Of a stretch of 64,000 bases of DNA, positions 53,927 to 63,254 are shown piece after piece. The notes under the pieces are model-generated. The model had not been told where the DNA came from and did no database searches. It was given only the letters and a program-made list of their open reading frames with translations. Made by a program: the position numbers and the translations under genes. Within the stretch, counting starts at the first letter, position 1. Each line of letters opens with the position of its first letter. Source of the stretch: Nisaea sp. (lineage in GTDB: Bacteria; Pseudomonadota; Alphaproteobacteria; Thalassobaculales; Thalassobaculaceae); contig NZ_JAXMNY010000004.1 of assembly GCF_034670185.1 (NCBI RefSeq), positions 310,001-374,000 of the forward strand. Direction: 5' to 3'.

Positions 53927-55561
53927 ATGGAACGCGAGTCGATGGAATACGACGTCGTTATCGTCGGGGCCGGTCCCTCCGGCCTTTCGGCTGCCATTCG
54001 GCTGCGCCAGCTTAGTGCGGAGCACGGTCAGGACCTGAGCGTCTGTGTGCTGGAAAAAGGCTCGGAGGTTGGTGCCCACATTCTGTCTGGAGCGGTGATG
54101 GAGCCGCGGGCAATGGCTGAGCTGTTCCCCGACTGGCAGGAGCGCGGTGCGCCCTTGAACACGCCGGTGACCCAGGACCGGTTCATGTTCCTCACCCGCA
54201 CGTCCGGCATCCAGATGCCTTGTCCGCCGCAGATGAACAACCACGGCAATTATATCGTCAGCCTCGGCAATGTCTGCCGCTGGCTGGCCGAACAGGCCGA
54301 GGCGCTGGGTGTCGAGATCTACCCCGGCTTTGCCGCTGCCGAAGTGCTCTATGACGAGAACGGCGCGGTGCGCGGTGTCGCCACCGGCGACATGGGCATC
54401 GGCAAGGACGGCGAGCAGACCGCGAACTACACCCAGGGCATCGAACTCCATGCCAAGCAGACGCTGTTCGCCGAAGGCGTGCGCGGATCGCTGACCAAGA
54501 CACTGTTCGAGCGCTTCGATTTGCGCGAGGGCGTCGACCCGCAAACCTACGGTCTCGGCATCAAGGAGCTCTGGGAAGTCGATCCGGCAGTGCATCAGCA
54601 AGGTCTGGTGGTGCATACCGTCGGCTGGCCGGTGGACGGCAAGACCTATGGCGGCTCCTTCCTCTATCATCTGGAAAACAACCAGGTCGCGGTCGGCTAT
54701 GTGATCGGTCTCGATTACGAGAACCCGCATCTGAGCCCGTTCGAGGAATTCCAGCGCTACAAGACGCATCCGAAGATTCGCCCCTTCTTCGAAGGTGCCC
54801 GGCGGATATCCTACGGTGCGCGCGCCATCAACGAAGGCGGCTTCCAGTCCATCCCGAAAATCACTTTCCCGGGCGGCGCCATCCTTGGCTGCTCCGCCGG
54901 TTTCCTGAACGTGCCGAAGATCAAGGGCTCGCACACGGCGATGAAGTCCGGCATGACGGCCGCCGAGGCCCTGTTCGACACCATGAAGGACGGTGCCGGT
55001 GCCGGGTTGGAAATCTCCGATTACCGGACCAGGATGGAGAAAAGCTGGGTCTGGGACGAGCTGAAGGCGGTGCGTAATATCCGTCCCGGCTTCAAGGCCG
55101 GCTTCCTCATGGGCATGGCGAATGCCGGGGTCGAGACCCTGTTCAAGGGCAAGAGCCCCTGGACCCTGCACCATCACCATGACCATGAAAGCCTGCGTCC
55201 GGCGGCCCAGTGCGAGAAAATCGCCTATCCGAAACCTGACGGAAAGGTGAGTTTCGACCGGCTCTCCTCCGTGTTCCTATCGAACACGAACCATGAGGAA
55301 AACCAGCCGGCGCACCTCACCCTGAAAGACCCGAGCGTCCCGGTAGAGTACAACCTCGCACTCTACGACGCTCCGGAGCAGCGCTATTGCCCGGCAGGCG
55401 TTTACGAGATCATGCGGGACGACGACGGCTCGAACCCGAGGCTGCAGATCAACGCGCAGAACTGCGTGCACTGCAAGACCTGCGATATCAAGGATCCGAC
55501 CCAGAATATCAACTGGGTGGTGCCGGAAGGCGGCGGTGGTCCGAACTATCCGAATATGTGA
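53927..55561 (+). CDS. Electron transfer flavoprotein-ubiquinone oxidoreductase
   Basis: 544 aa membrane-associated enzyme passing electrons from ETF to ubiquinone during fatty-acid and amino-acid oxidation. FAD binding is at DVVIVGAGPSGLSAAIRL. CPPQMNNHGNYIVSLGNVCR and GCSAGFLNVPKIKGSHTAMK are family blocks. The C-terminal 4Fe-4S cluster uses the cysteine of YCPAGVYE and three in NCVHCKTCDIKDPTQNINW. GGAGAGG lies just ahead of the ATG at 53927; longer readings upstream run into the divergent glycosylase. Length is normal (about 545). Confidence 0.96.
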   Translation: MERESMEYDVVIVGAGPSGLSAAIRLRQLSAEHGQDLSVCVLEKGSEVGAHILSGAVMEPRAMAELFPDWQERGAPLNTPVTQDRFMFLTRTSGIQMPCPPQMNNHGNYIVSLGNVCRWLAEQAEALGVEIYPGFAAAEVLYDENGAVRGVATGDMGIGKDGEQTANYTQGIELHAKQTLFAEGVRGSLTKTLFERFDLREGVDPQTYGLGIKELWEVDPAVHQQGLVVHTVGWPVDGKTYGGSFLYHLENNQVAVGYVIGLDYENPHLSPFEEFQRYKTHPKIRPFFEGARRISYGARAINEGGFQSIPKITFPGGAILGCSAGFLNVPKIKGSHTAMKSGMTAAEALFDTMKDGAGAGLEISDYRTRMEKSWVWDELKAVRNIRPGFKAGFLMGMANAGVETLFKGKSPWTLHHHHDHESLRPAAQCEKIAYPKPDGKVSFDRLSSVFLSNTNHEENQPAHLTLKDPSVPVEYNLALYDAPEQRYCPAGVYEIMRDDDGSNPRLQINAQNCVHCKTCDIKDPTQNINWVVPEGGGGPNYPNM

Positions 55562-55616
55562 TCGGCTGAATACTCGAACGCGGAACGGCGACAAGCCGGA
55601 GACGGAGGCAAACCGA

Positions 55617-57353
55617 ATGACTGGATCAGGATCGCGAAAAGGGGCCGCTACGCTTGCGGTTCTGGCGGCTCTGTCTCTTTCCGCCTGTGCCGGAATGGGG
55701 TCGGGTGGGCCGGGTGCACTGCCTGATATCCCCGTCCGGAACACCGTCTCCGGAGACTACCTGAACGCCCTGCATGCCTACAGAAACAGCGACCTCAGCG
55801 CCGCCGCCCAGAACTTCGCGGCGGTGCTTGAGGCCGATCCCGGCAACCCGGGGCTGATGCAGCGCACCTTCCTGGCGAAAGTCGTCGACGGGCGGACGGA
55901 CGAGGCACTGGGTCTGGCCGAGGAGCTGATCAAAAGTCAGGGCGGGAACGCTTTCGGGCGTCTCGCCCTCGCACTCTCGGCTCTGAAACAGAACGATTAC
56001 GATGGCGCGCGCAGGCACCTCGATGCGCTCGCCGAATCCCGGCTGACCCAGGTCATGCGCCCGCTACTGCTCGCCTGGGTGGAAGCCGGAATTGGCAATT
56101 GGCAGGCAGCCGATGCCCATCTCGACCGAATACGCAAACAGGGTGGCTTCAGCCTGCTCGCAGATCTCCACGCGGGATACATCGCCGCGCTGAAGGGCGA
56201 TTTCGAAGCTCTGGATACTTCTTTCAAAGCAGCCCTGAAGGCCATGGACCGCCCGCCAGCGCGTCTCCGGATAGGCGCGGCATTGCATTACGCGAAACTC
56301 GGTCGCGTCGACATGGCCCGGGAAATTCTGGCGGCCGGCGATCTGTCGGATCAGAACATGACGGCGCTTTCAAAGGCTCTGTTCGCCGCAGAAGCCGGTC
56401 AGGAAGCCAAGGGTCTCGTCTCAAACGCCAGCGACGGCGTCGCGGAAGCGCTGTTCGATATCGCCAGCGCTCTGCAACGGGACCGGGGCAGTGAGATTGC
56501 GCTGATTTACGCCCGCTTCGCCCTCTATATGCGGCCAGATTTCCCGCTTGCCCGGCTGCTTGTCGGCGAAATTCTCGACGATCGTGGCCGGCATGGCGAT
56601 GCCTTGAAGATCTATGCAGGCATCGGCGAAGATTCCATCTATCACATGATGGCCCGGCTCCGGTCTGCCTCCGCATACGATGCCGAGGGTGACCGGGACA
56701 GCGCCCTTTCCGTCCTGCAGGATCTGGCAAAGACCTATCCGGACAACGGGACAATCCTTGTCCGCCTGGCCGATACATTGCGGGCTGGAGAGAACTGGGA
56801 AGCGGCGATTGCGGCCTACGACAAGGCCTTCGATAAACTCGGAGGAGCCGCGACACAGGACTGGACGCTCTACTACACACGGGGCATCGCGCTCGAACGG
56901 GCGAAAAAATGGGAGCGTGCGGAATCCGATTTCCTGGCCGCCCTGAAGCTCGCGCCGGAGCAGCCGTATGTCATGAATTACCTCGGCTATTCATGGGTCG
57001 AACAGGGCCTCAACCTCAAAGAAGCGCAGACTCTGATAGAACGCGCCGTCCAGCAGCGTCCGGATGACGGCTATATCGTGGACAGCCTCGGCTGGGTCCT
57101 CTACCGCACCGGCCAGCACAAGGAAGCGGTCCCCCACCTTGAACGCGCCGTTCAGCTCCGGCCGGGCGATGCCGTCATAAACGATCATCTCGGCGATGCC
57201 TATTGGCAGGTCGGACGCCACCGCGAGGCGGCTTATCAATGGCGCCGCTCGCTGGAAATGGACCCTGATTCCGAGCTGGCCGCGCAACTCGAACGGAAGC
57301 TTCGTGACGGACTAACCTCGGAAACGGGCAAACACTCAGCAGACAATGGCTAA
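55617..57353 (+). CDS. TPR-repeat lipoprotein
   Basis: 578 aa. A lipoprotein signal ends in a lipobox (VLAALSLSAC, Cys near residue 28). The rest is tetratricopeptide repeats, clear at the C-terminus in YVMNYLGYSWVEQGLNLKEA, IVDSLGWVLYRTGQHKEAV and NDHLGDAYWQVGRHREAA. GGAGG eight bases upstream fixes the ATG at 55617. It probably scaffolds an envelope complex; no partner is specified. It lies between the ETF oxidoreductase and ispE, overlapping ispE by eight bases, so it is co-translated with it. Confidence 0.9.
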   Translation: MTGSGSRKGAATLAVLAALSLSACAGMGSGGPGALPDIPVRNTVSGDYLNALHAYRNSDLSAAAQNFAAVLEADPGNPGLMQRTFLAKVVDGRTDEALGLAEELIKSQGGNAFGRLALALSALKQNDYDGARRHLDALAESRLTQVMRPLLLAWVEAGIGNWQAADAHLDRIRKQGGFSLLADLHAGYIAALKGDFEALDTSFKAALKAMDRPPARLRIGAALHYAKLGRVDMAREILAAGDLSDQNMTALSKALFAAEAGQEAKGLVSNASDGVAEALFDIASALQRDRGSEIALIYARFALYMRPDFPLARLLVGEILDDRGRHGDALKIYAGIGEDSIYHMMARLRSASAYDAEGDRDSALSVLQDLAKTYPDNGTILVRLADTLRAGENWEAAIAAYDKAFDKLGGAATQDWTLYYTRGIALERAKKWERAESDFLAALKLAPEQPYVMNYLGYSWVEQGLNLKEAQTLIERAVQQRPDDGYIVDSLGWVLYRTGQHKEAVPHLERAVQLRPGDAVINDHLGDAYWQVGRHREAAYQWRRSLEMDPDSELAAQLERKLRDGLTSETGKHSADNG

Positions 57354-58254
57354 AACAGGCTATTCCGCCACCCTGATCGCTCCCGCCAAGCTCAACCTCA
57401 GCCTCACTGTTCTGGGCAAACGTCAGGATGGCTTCCACGATCTGATCAGCCTGGTTGCTTTCGCGGACCTGCATGACGTGCTGTCAGTGACGTTGGCAGA
57501 GACCGCGGTTGACCAACTCACGGTAGCGGGCCCCTTTGCCAGGAGCCTTGACCGGGACAATCTCGTCCTGAAGGCGATCTCGGCCTTCCGCGACACAATC
57601 GAGGCGGTGCCGCCGCTTTCGATCACGCTGCACAAAATCATCCCTGTTGCCGCAGGTCTTGGCGGAGGATCGGCCGACGCGGCCGCGATCCTGCGGTTGC
57701 TGGCCCGGGAACATGGCCTGACCGCCATGGCTCCGTCCATTCAGGCGATTGCCGCCGGGCTCGGCGCTGATATTCCGGTCTGCCTTGAATCCCGATGCCG
57801 GTATATGCGCGGCACCGGAACGACCCTGGATCCTCGAGAAAGCGGGTTTGCCCGCTATCCGGCTCTGCTGGTCAATCCGGGGGTTGCTGTCCCCACCGGG
57901 GCCGTATTCGGGGCGTTGGGCGCGGAAAAGAAAGCCGTTAGAGACGCTTCGGTCCCGCACGGCCTTACGGAGGAGATCCTCGCCGGTAGAAACGATCTCG
58001 AAGCCCCCGCCATCGCGGTGGCTCCAGAGATAGGTCCGGTATTGCGTACATTGTCGGGCCTGCCGGGTGCTCTCGGCGCACGTCTGTCCGGCAGCGGCGC
58101 CACCTGCTTTGCGCTTTTCAAGACCGATAGCGCGCGGGATGAGGCGGCTGAGCTGTTCCGGCTGACTTTTCCGGCATACTGGATACATGCGGGCGCACTC
58201 AGGAACTGGGAGACGGATTCCCTGTTTCCGGAGGCACCGGCGGTTTCAGGCTAA
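57346..58254 (+). CDS. ispE: 4-diphosphocytidyl-2-C-methyl-D-erythritol kinase
   Basis: 302 aa GHMP kinase of the non-mevalonate isoprenoid pathway. The N-terminal APAKLNLSLTVLGKRQDGFH gives the substrate-site Lys, PVAAGLGGGSADAAAILRLL is the ATP-binding glycine loop, and ALGARLSGSGATCFALF is the C-terminal motif. Length is typical. The start lies within the last codons of the TPR lipoprotein gene, and the stop overlaps the PodJ-like gene on the other strand by four bases. Confidence 0.96.
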   Translation: MAKTGYSATLIAPAKLNLSLTVLGKRQDGFHDLISLVAFADLHDVLSVTLAETAVDQLTVAGPFARSLDRDNLVLKAISAFRDTIEAVPPLSITLHKIIPVAAGLGGGSADAAAILRLLAREHGLTAMAPSIQAIAAGLGADIPVCLESRCRYMRGTGTTLDPRESGFARYPALLVNPGVAVPTGAVFGALGAEKKAVRDASVPHGLTEEILAGRNDLEAPAIAVAPEIGPVLRTLSGLPGALGARLSGSGATCFALFKTDSARDEAAELFRLTFPAYWIHAGALRNWETDSLFPEAPAVSG

Positions 58255-60593
58255 GGCGTGGCCGCTTTCAGTTCCTCAAGCAGAATTGTCGTCGCCTCGC
58301 CGCTTTCATCCATGCCGGCAGACAGCTCGAACTCACGGATAGCGGCGCGGGTCTTCGGCCCCATCAAACCGTCAATGCGTCCCGAGTAAAAGCCAAGACG
58401 GGTGAGCTCTCCCTGAACCGCGGCGACCATAGCTGCCGGTGCGTCGGCTGCGGTTTGCACCCCGTCCGCGCCATTCAAGGTCGAGCTGTTTTCTCCTGAC
58501 GTCTCGCCGCTGCCCGAGAGCATTTCAATGGCTCGCTGGTCGCCGGCTTCCGCGGCGGCGCTGAACAGCTCAAGAGCTTTCTTCTTGTCCTGCGCCACGC
58601 CGAGACCTTCATCGGTCATCACGGCAAGATTATAGAGTGCCCGTGCCATGCCCTGTTTGGCAGCGGCCTGAAACCAACGGGCGGCTTCCCCGAAATTCAG
58701 CGGGATACCCCGGCCCTCGGCATACATCACACCGAGATTGTACTGGGCGTTCGGATGCCCCTGCTCGGCAGCGATATGGTACCAGAGCAGTGCCCGGACA
58801 TCCTCCTGCCGGACGCCCTGTCCGGTTTCATACAGCACTGCGAGATTGTACTGCGCACCAGGCAAGCCCTGGATCGCGGCTTCCCGCAAGAGTTCCGCGG
58901 CCCGTTCGGGGTTTTGCGTGCCCGCCGCGCCGGTCAGATAAGCCAGGGCGAGATCATGCTGAGCCTTTGCGTCTCCGGCGTCGGCACTCTGCTCAAGCGA
59001 TTTCCGCTCTCCTTGCTGTAGCCCGGCTTGAGACGATGCGGACGCCCCCATATCGACCGGATCTTTCGCGCCCGATGCCGGCAATGCAGGGGCGGGCGGC
59101 GGCACGGCTTCCGAGACTTTAGGCGCGGGTGCCGCGTCAGGCACCGGAACCGGCGGTTCACTTGGCGCGGGCATCGGAGCGATCTCGCCCGCGGATACAG
59201 GTGCCGTTTCTTCAACCGGTGCCGGTGTGGCCGTTTTCGGCTCCGCTGGTGCTGTCTCCGCAGGCTCCATTGGTGCCGGCGCTGCGGTCTGCGGCGCATC
59301 TCCTTCGTCGCCGGACGGCGCGGAACTGACGGACTGATCAGGCTGTGCGGGCTCTTCAGGCGGCGTTGCCTCCACCGCATCGTCCATCGCTTTTTCAGGG
59401 GCTAGTTCAGGCGCGGGAGCTTCGGGATGATCTGGGCCAAGCAACGCTGTCCTGGCCTGCTCGATCATTGGCGCAACGCGCGCCGCCGCATTCTCCCAGA
59501 TGTGGGCCGCCCCTTCCGCGATGTGATGTGCAGCCGGCTTCAGACGGCTGTCCAGGTCATGCCGCAGCGGTCCCAGCCCAAGCTGACCGGCAAAAACATA
59601 GAGCCCGACCGCCAGAGCGACGGCGAGGCCTGTCGTTCCCAGAAGAATCTTTCGAAGCCCACGTTTGCGCTGACGCCGGGTGACGCGCGCGACCTCACCG
59701 ATCACTGCACCGGGAGCAGATTCAAAAGCGTTTTTCTGTAGTCCGCGGAACGCCATCGGAAGCGCGAGAGGCGGCGCCGGCTCGCTTTCCGGTGGTGGCG
59801 CGTCGATGACAATTTCCGCCGGACCGAGATCGCCTGTCGGCGGCGGCGGGTCCCCGTCGACGGCATCGACCGCATCGACCTCACCGGCAAGCGCCCTCAG
59901 ACGGCGATCGATCTCCCGGGCGCGATCCGTCTCTTCGACGGGAAGCATCGGCACATCGAGACTGTCGAAGTCCGTAGCCAGATCGTGAGACGGTGGAGGC
60001 GGCGCCTGATCCGGGTCCGGCGCTACGCTCGGTGCCACACTGGGCGCCGGTGCATCATGCATTTCCGGTTCGAGCTCTTCGAAAGGCTCGTCAAAGGTCT
60101 CCGGCGGGAGTTCCGGGCCGAAATCATCGTCGACTGCCTCATCCAGCCCGAGGGCCCCGGCATGTTCGGGCTCCTGCTCGCCAGGCGCCGCTCCGATGCG
60201 TGCCTGGCCCGACCGATCTTTCTCGACGGAAACCATCCGCTCGGCCAGATCGAGCAGAGCGAGACCCATGGGGCGCAATGCACGATCAAGCCGGTTCGTC
60301 GAGGCGTCCAGCTCCCGGTCAATGATATCGAGCAGGGCCTGGTCCGTCAGGCCAGGCGCAGCTGTCTTCTGCTTTGCCTTATCGGTCGGTGCGGGTGTGG
60401 CTGCGACCGGCCCCTTATCTTTACCAGCATCGTCTTTGCCGGCATCGCGTGGCCGCTGCCCGCCATGGACACGGATCGCATGATCTATCCAGGAGCCGAT
60501 GGTCTGCTGATCCCGTTCCGCCGCAGCACGAGCGATATCACGGATATCTTCCTCGATACCCTTCACACTCCATGTCGTCGGCTTTCGGACCAC
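58251..60593 (-). CDS. PodJ-like polar scaffold: PWSxKG module, TM, Sel1 repeats, peptidoglycan-binding
   Basis: 780 aa. An N-terminal module (TTWSVKGIEEDIRDIARAAA, residues 6-44) is followed by a long acidic/Pro-rich cytoplasmic part. One membrane helix (GTTGLAVALAVGLYVFAG, about 320-337) leads to a Pro/Ala-rich periplasmic linker (390-510). Four Sel1 repeats (about 540-693; for example GAQYNLAVLYETGQGV and NAQYNLGVMYAEGRG) and a PG_binding_1-type domain (LGFYSGRIDGLMGPKTRAAI, 720-778) follow. This is the order found in the polarity factor PodJ, so a cell-pole or division scaffold is likely. GTG 60593 has AGGAG five bases upstream; GTG 60599 abuts that site and is less likely. Confidence 0.85.
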   Translation of the reverse strand: MVRKPTTWSVKGIEEDIRDIARAAAERDQQTIGSWIDHAIRVHGGQRPRDAGKDDAGKDKGPVAATPAPTDKAKQKTAAPGLTDQALLDIIDRELDASTNRLDRALRPMGLALLDLAERMVSVEKDRSGQARIGAAPGEQEPEHAGALGLDEAVDDDFGPELPPETFDEPFEELEPEMHDAPAPSVAPSVAPDPDQAPPPPSHDLATDFDSLDVPMLPVEETDRAREIDRRLRALAGEVDAVDAVDGDPPPPTGDLGPAEIVIDAPPPESEPAPPLALPMAFRGLQKNAFESAPGAVIGEVARVTRRQRKRGLRKILLGTTGLAVALAVGLYVFAGQLGLGPLRHDLDSRLKPAAHHIAEGAAHIWENAAARVAPMIEQARTALLGPDHPEAPAPELAPEKAMDDAVEATPPEEPAQPDQSVSSAPSGDEGDAPQTAAPAPMEPAETAPAEPKTATPAPVEETAPVSAGEIAPMPAPSEPPVPVPDAAPAPKVSEAVPPPAPALPASGAKDPVDMGASASSQAGLQQGERKSLEQSADAGDAKAQHDLALAYLTGAAGTQNPERAAELLREAAIQGLPGAQYNLAVLYETGQGVRQEDVRALLWYHIAAEQGHPNAQYNLGVMYAEGRGIPLNFGEAARWFQAAAKQGMARALYNLAVMTDEGLGVAQDKKKALELFSAAAEAGDQRAIEMLSGSGETSGENSSTLNGADGVQTAADAPAAMVAAVQGELTRLGFYSGRIDGLMGPKTRAAIREFELSAGMDESGEATTILLEELKAATP

Positions 60594-60710
60594 CGGCACT
60601 CCTCACGATGCAGGATGCGCGGGTTTACGGGTAACAGTCGGAGTAGTGGTCCCTCCGAGCCCGCCTAACCTATCGCTTTTGTTCAATTTATACAGTTCTG
60701 GAAAGTAGCG

Positions 60711-61541
60711 CTACCCACGACGGAAGAGGCGCGAGAAGAATCCACGGCCGCGCCTGGAGCCGGGCAGAACGGTTTGCTCTACCCTGCCCAACCGTTCAGA
60801 CAAGCGCATCACCGCGCGCTCTATGGGCGCCGTGGAAAAAGACGCTTCGCCCTCCGCAATCATCGCAGGCTTCGCGTCGATCCGGTCAATCTCAGCAGCG
60901 AGGGACTCGATCTTGGCAAGGATTGGCTCGAAACGGGCAAGCGTCTTGTCTTCTACCGTGTTGAGCCGCTGTTGCAGATCACGGAGCCGACTTTCAAGGG
61001 AATCAACACGCTTTTCGATCGCATCCGCTTCTTCGCGAGACACGCCGGGCGGCTGAGGCGCGGGCACTGGCATCTGTTGTGGTTGGTGCATCGGCGGCGG
61101 GTAGCCGCCATTCGCAGGTACTGGCGGTGCCTGTACTGACGGCGCGGCCATGGCCGGGGGCGGATGCTGGGCGTTGCGGAACTGCCACGGATAGGCTGCG
61201 GACGCATTTCCAACCATCCCTTTGTCCACGGCCTCTTCCGCAACACTCCACTGCCCGCGTCCGAAAGCAAAGCGGGGGTCTACCTGGCCGCTGCGCTGGC
61301 GCTGCTGTGGGGGATGATCGCGCGGCCCGGGTTCTTGAGGGTGCCGATGATCTTCCTCATCAGGCATGCGGGGCCGTTCCGCAGGAGGCTGTTCAGGCGG
61401 CGACGGCTCTTCAGACGCATGGCGGATCTGTTCGCTCAGCCAGACACCAATCGGCACGCCCGCTTTACGGGCCGCGATCTTCGCAACCTCGCGGTCTTCC
61501 GCCGAGATACCTTTTACGCTCCAGGGGGATTTACCTGACAA
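60711..61541 (-). CDS. Soluble PWSxKG-module coiled-coil protein (paralogue 2)
   Basis: 276 aa. The N-terminus MSGKSPWSVKGISAEDREVA and AARKAGVPIGVWLSEQIRHA align with the same module in both neighbours. A Pro/Gln/His-rich disordered stretch (about 50-165) follows, then a coiled coil (EEADAIEKRVDSLESRLRDL, LARFEPILAKIESLAAEIDR) and a strongly basic C-terminus (GSRRGRGFFSRLFRRG). There is no membrane helix. I start at TTG 61541, which has AGGG six bases upstream and gives the same short leader as paralogue 3; the longer reading to 61595 has no such support. It lies 117 bases upstream of the PodJ-like gene. Confidence 0.75.
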   Translation of the reverse strand: MSGKSPWSVKGISAEDREVAKIAARKAGVPIGVWLSEQIRHASEEPSPPEQPPAERPRMPDEEDHRHPQEPGPRDHPPQQRQRSGQVDPRFAFGRGQWSVAEEAVDKGMVGNASAAYPWQFRNAQHPPPAMAAPSVQAPPVPANGGYPPPMHQPQQMPVPAPQPPGVSREEADAIEKRVDSLESRLRDLQQRLNTVEDKTLARFEPILAKIESLAAEIDRIDAKPAMIAEGEASFSTAPIERAVMRLSERLGRVEQTVLPGSRRGRGFFSRLFRRG

Positions 61542-61715
61542 CCGACACCCTGCCTTTATCTTGTTTCGGAGGCCGGGCCACCGAATGGTCACCAAAGGAG
61601 CGGAAAAATACCAAAGGTTACCCGGTAAGGCAAGGGTTTCTGTGCACTACGCGCAAATCGAATGCCCAAATATGACCGGCCTTCCGACCGGCCTAAGGGG
61701 CTGTGGAGATGAGAG

Positions 61716-62132
61716 CTACCAGCCATCCAGACGGCGTGGATCGGCATTATCGAGGACGCGCTCTTCCAGCCGGTCCTCGACCCTCGCATCCCTCTCCTCG
61801 ATCCGGGTCAGCCGACGGGAGAGCCGTTCGATGATTTCCTGCAATGGGCCGACCATGTGCGCGACGCGCTCTTCGGACTCATAGATCCGGGTCCGGACAG
61901 CCTCGCGCACCGTTTCTGCATCCGTCTCGGCCCCGCCGGACAGAGGAGATTCGTCCTGCACCGGAACACTCTCCGGCACGGTTTCCGGTTCCTGTTCCGG
62001 GCCAACATCCCGGATTGCCCGGCTGACCCATTCTCCGATGGTCATGCCTTGCTGGGCCGCCGCCTTTTTCGCGATTTCCCGCGCTTCGGGCGACACGCCC
62101 TTCAGGCTCCACGGCAAGACAGGTTTGGACAT
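61716..62132 (-). CDS. Short PWSxKG-module protein (paralogue 3)
   Basis: 138 aa. MSKPVLPWSLKGVSPEAREI and AAAQQGMTIGEWVSRAIRDV form the module; an acidic linker (residues about 50-80) and a charged coiled coil (LQEIIERLSRRLTRIEERDA) complete it. No membrane helix or enzymatic domain. GAGGA six bases before the ATG at 62132 supports the start. It is the first of the three tandem paralogues, 174 bases before paralogue 2. A scaffold or adaptor working with the PodJ-like protein is the natural guess. Confidence 0.78.
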   Translation of the reverse strand: MSKPVLPWSLKGVSPEAREIAKKAAAQQGMTIGEWVSRAIRDVGPEQEPETVPESVPVQDESPLSGGAETDAETVREAVRTRIYESEERVAHMVGPLQEIIERLSRRLTRIEERDARVEDRLEERVLDNADPRRLDGW

Positions 62133-62256
62133 GATTATCCTCATCCCCAAAAAGCGAAATAATCTGAGGAGTCTAGCTGTTTCGGATCAAGATGTTAAGG
62201 GAGCAGAGCCGAAGCAGTTGCATGGATTTGGGTTTCTGATTATGTTCGCGCCCGAT

Positions 62257-62331
62257 TGGGGCGTAGCCAAGCGGTAAGGCAGCGGTTTTTGGTATCGCCA
62301 TGCGCAGGTTCGAATCCTGCCGCCCCAGCCA
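62257..62331 (+). tRNA. tRNA-Gln (anticodon TTG)
   Basis: The acceptor stem TGGGGCG pairs with CGCCCCA. D-arm GCC-AAGCGGTAA-GGC, anticodon arm GCGGT-TTTTGGT-ATCGC (one G-T pair) with anticodon TTG, T-arm GCAGG-TTCGAAT-CCTGC. The discriminator is G and CCA is encoded. It reads CAA and, by wobble, CAG. It is divergent from the PWSxKG gene group. Confidence 0.98.
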
Positions 62332-62374
62332 TTCCATGAAATCCTCCCGACTGACAGCAAACCCGCAGCGCGGG

Positions 62375-63253
62375 CTATAACTTCTCAAGCCAGAGGCTCG
62401 TCTCCAGCGCCCCCTTTTGCAGCGGCAACCAGTCGAGTGCAGGCCCGTCGAGCGCTGGAACACCATCACGGCCAAGCAGACGCGTGCGGGCATAGTGGCT
62501 CGAGAAAACCGGCCGGAACCCGCCTCCGCTCAGCAGAGCCGCCACCAGCAATTGTTCATTATAGGTGCGCCAGGCCCAGGATTCCGGATAGGGATCGGGC
62601 AAAACGATGTCATGGACGTGAACCAGCAGGCCGGCAGGCAGGGTCGGCAACAGGTGATTCAGTACCAGATCGACGTCGGAACCCGGCAGGGCCAGATGGC
62701 TTGAATCCAGAAACAGCACGTCACCTGGACCGAGATCCGGCAGGCTCTCACGCGGTACATCCTGGATCGTATGCTCGAGGAAGCGCACGCCAGTCCCGGC
62801 AAGGCTGGCACGCGGCGCTGGATCGACACAGGTAATCTCGGTTTCAAGGCCGCCATCGCGGACGGCGCGGGCGAGGAAGCGGGTGCTGTGGCCCGAGCCA
62901 ATCTCCAGAATGCGCGCCGGGCGACGTTCCCGCACGAGAGTATAGGCCGCGGCACCGTCAAGTCCGGGAAACCAGTCCTGGCTCCAGCGTGGTTCCGGCG
63001 GCTCCTGATTACCTATCGCCTGTAGCGCATCCCGGTAGCGGTCAATATCGGAAAGCATCCCGGAAAATGCGAGTAGCGCATCAGTGGCGAAGCGCTCCTC
63101 GACCCAGTCATACCGACTACCTTGAGTGGGAACCTGCGATGCGTACCGGTATGGAATAAAGTAACCCATTGGTTTTAAGCCAAGAATCGTACTTAGCCCA
63201 AGACGGAGCCGACGCCATGAATGACCTCGGTTTGTCGATTTTGAGTTGGTCAT
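62375..63253 (-). CDS. Class I SAM-dependent methyltransferase (Methyltransf_24-like)
   Basis: 292 aa. Motif I is ARILEIGSGHSTRFLARAVR, followed by TEITCVDPAPRASLAGTGVR (acidic residue after strand 2) and PGDVLFLDSSHLALPGSDVD. GLLVHVHDIVLPDPYPESWA is the strand 6-7 region typical of small-molecule methyltransferases related to cephalosporin hydroxylase-like and TylF-like proteins. Substrate unknown. The ATG at 63253 lies one base beyond the stop of the metallo-hydrolase gene, so the two are co-transcribed. Confidence 0.85.
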   Translation of the reverse strand: MTNSKSTNRGHSWRRLRLGLSTILGLKPMGYFIPYRYASQVPTQGSRYDWVEERFATDALLAFSGMLSDIDRYRDALQAIGNQEPPEPRWSQDWFPGLDGAAAYTLVRERRPARILEIGSGHSTRFLARAVRDGGLETEITCVDPAPRASLAGTGVRFLEHTIQDVPRESLPDLGPGDVLFLDSSHLALPGSDVDLVLNHLLPTLPAGLLVHVHDIVLPDPYPESWAWRTYNEQLLVAALLSGGGFRPVFSSHYARTRLLGRDGVPALDGPALDWLPLQKGALETSLWLEKL

Positions 63254-63254
63254 A

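Noticed and set aside
53489..55186. 565-codon minus-strand frame opposite the ETF oxidoreductase gene
   Set aside because: Low-information translation antisense to a well-conserved enzyme with intact FAD and Fe-S motifs.
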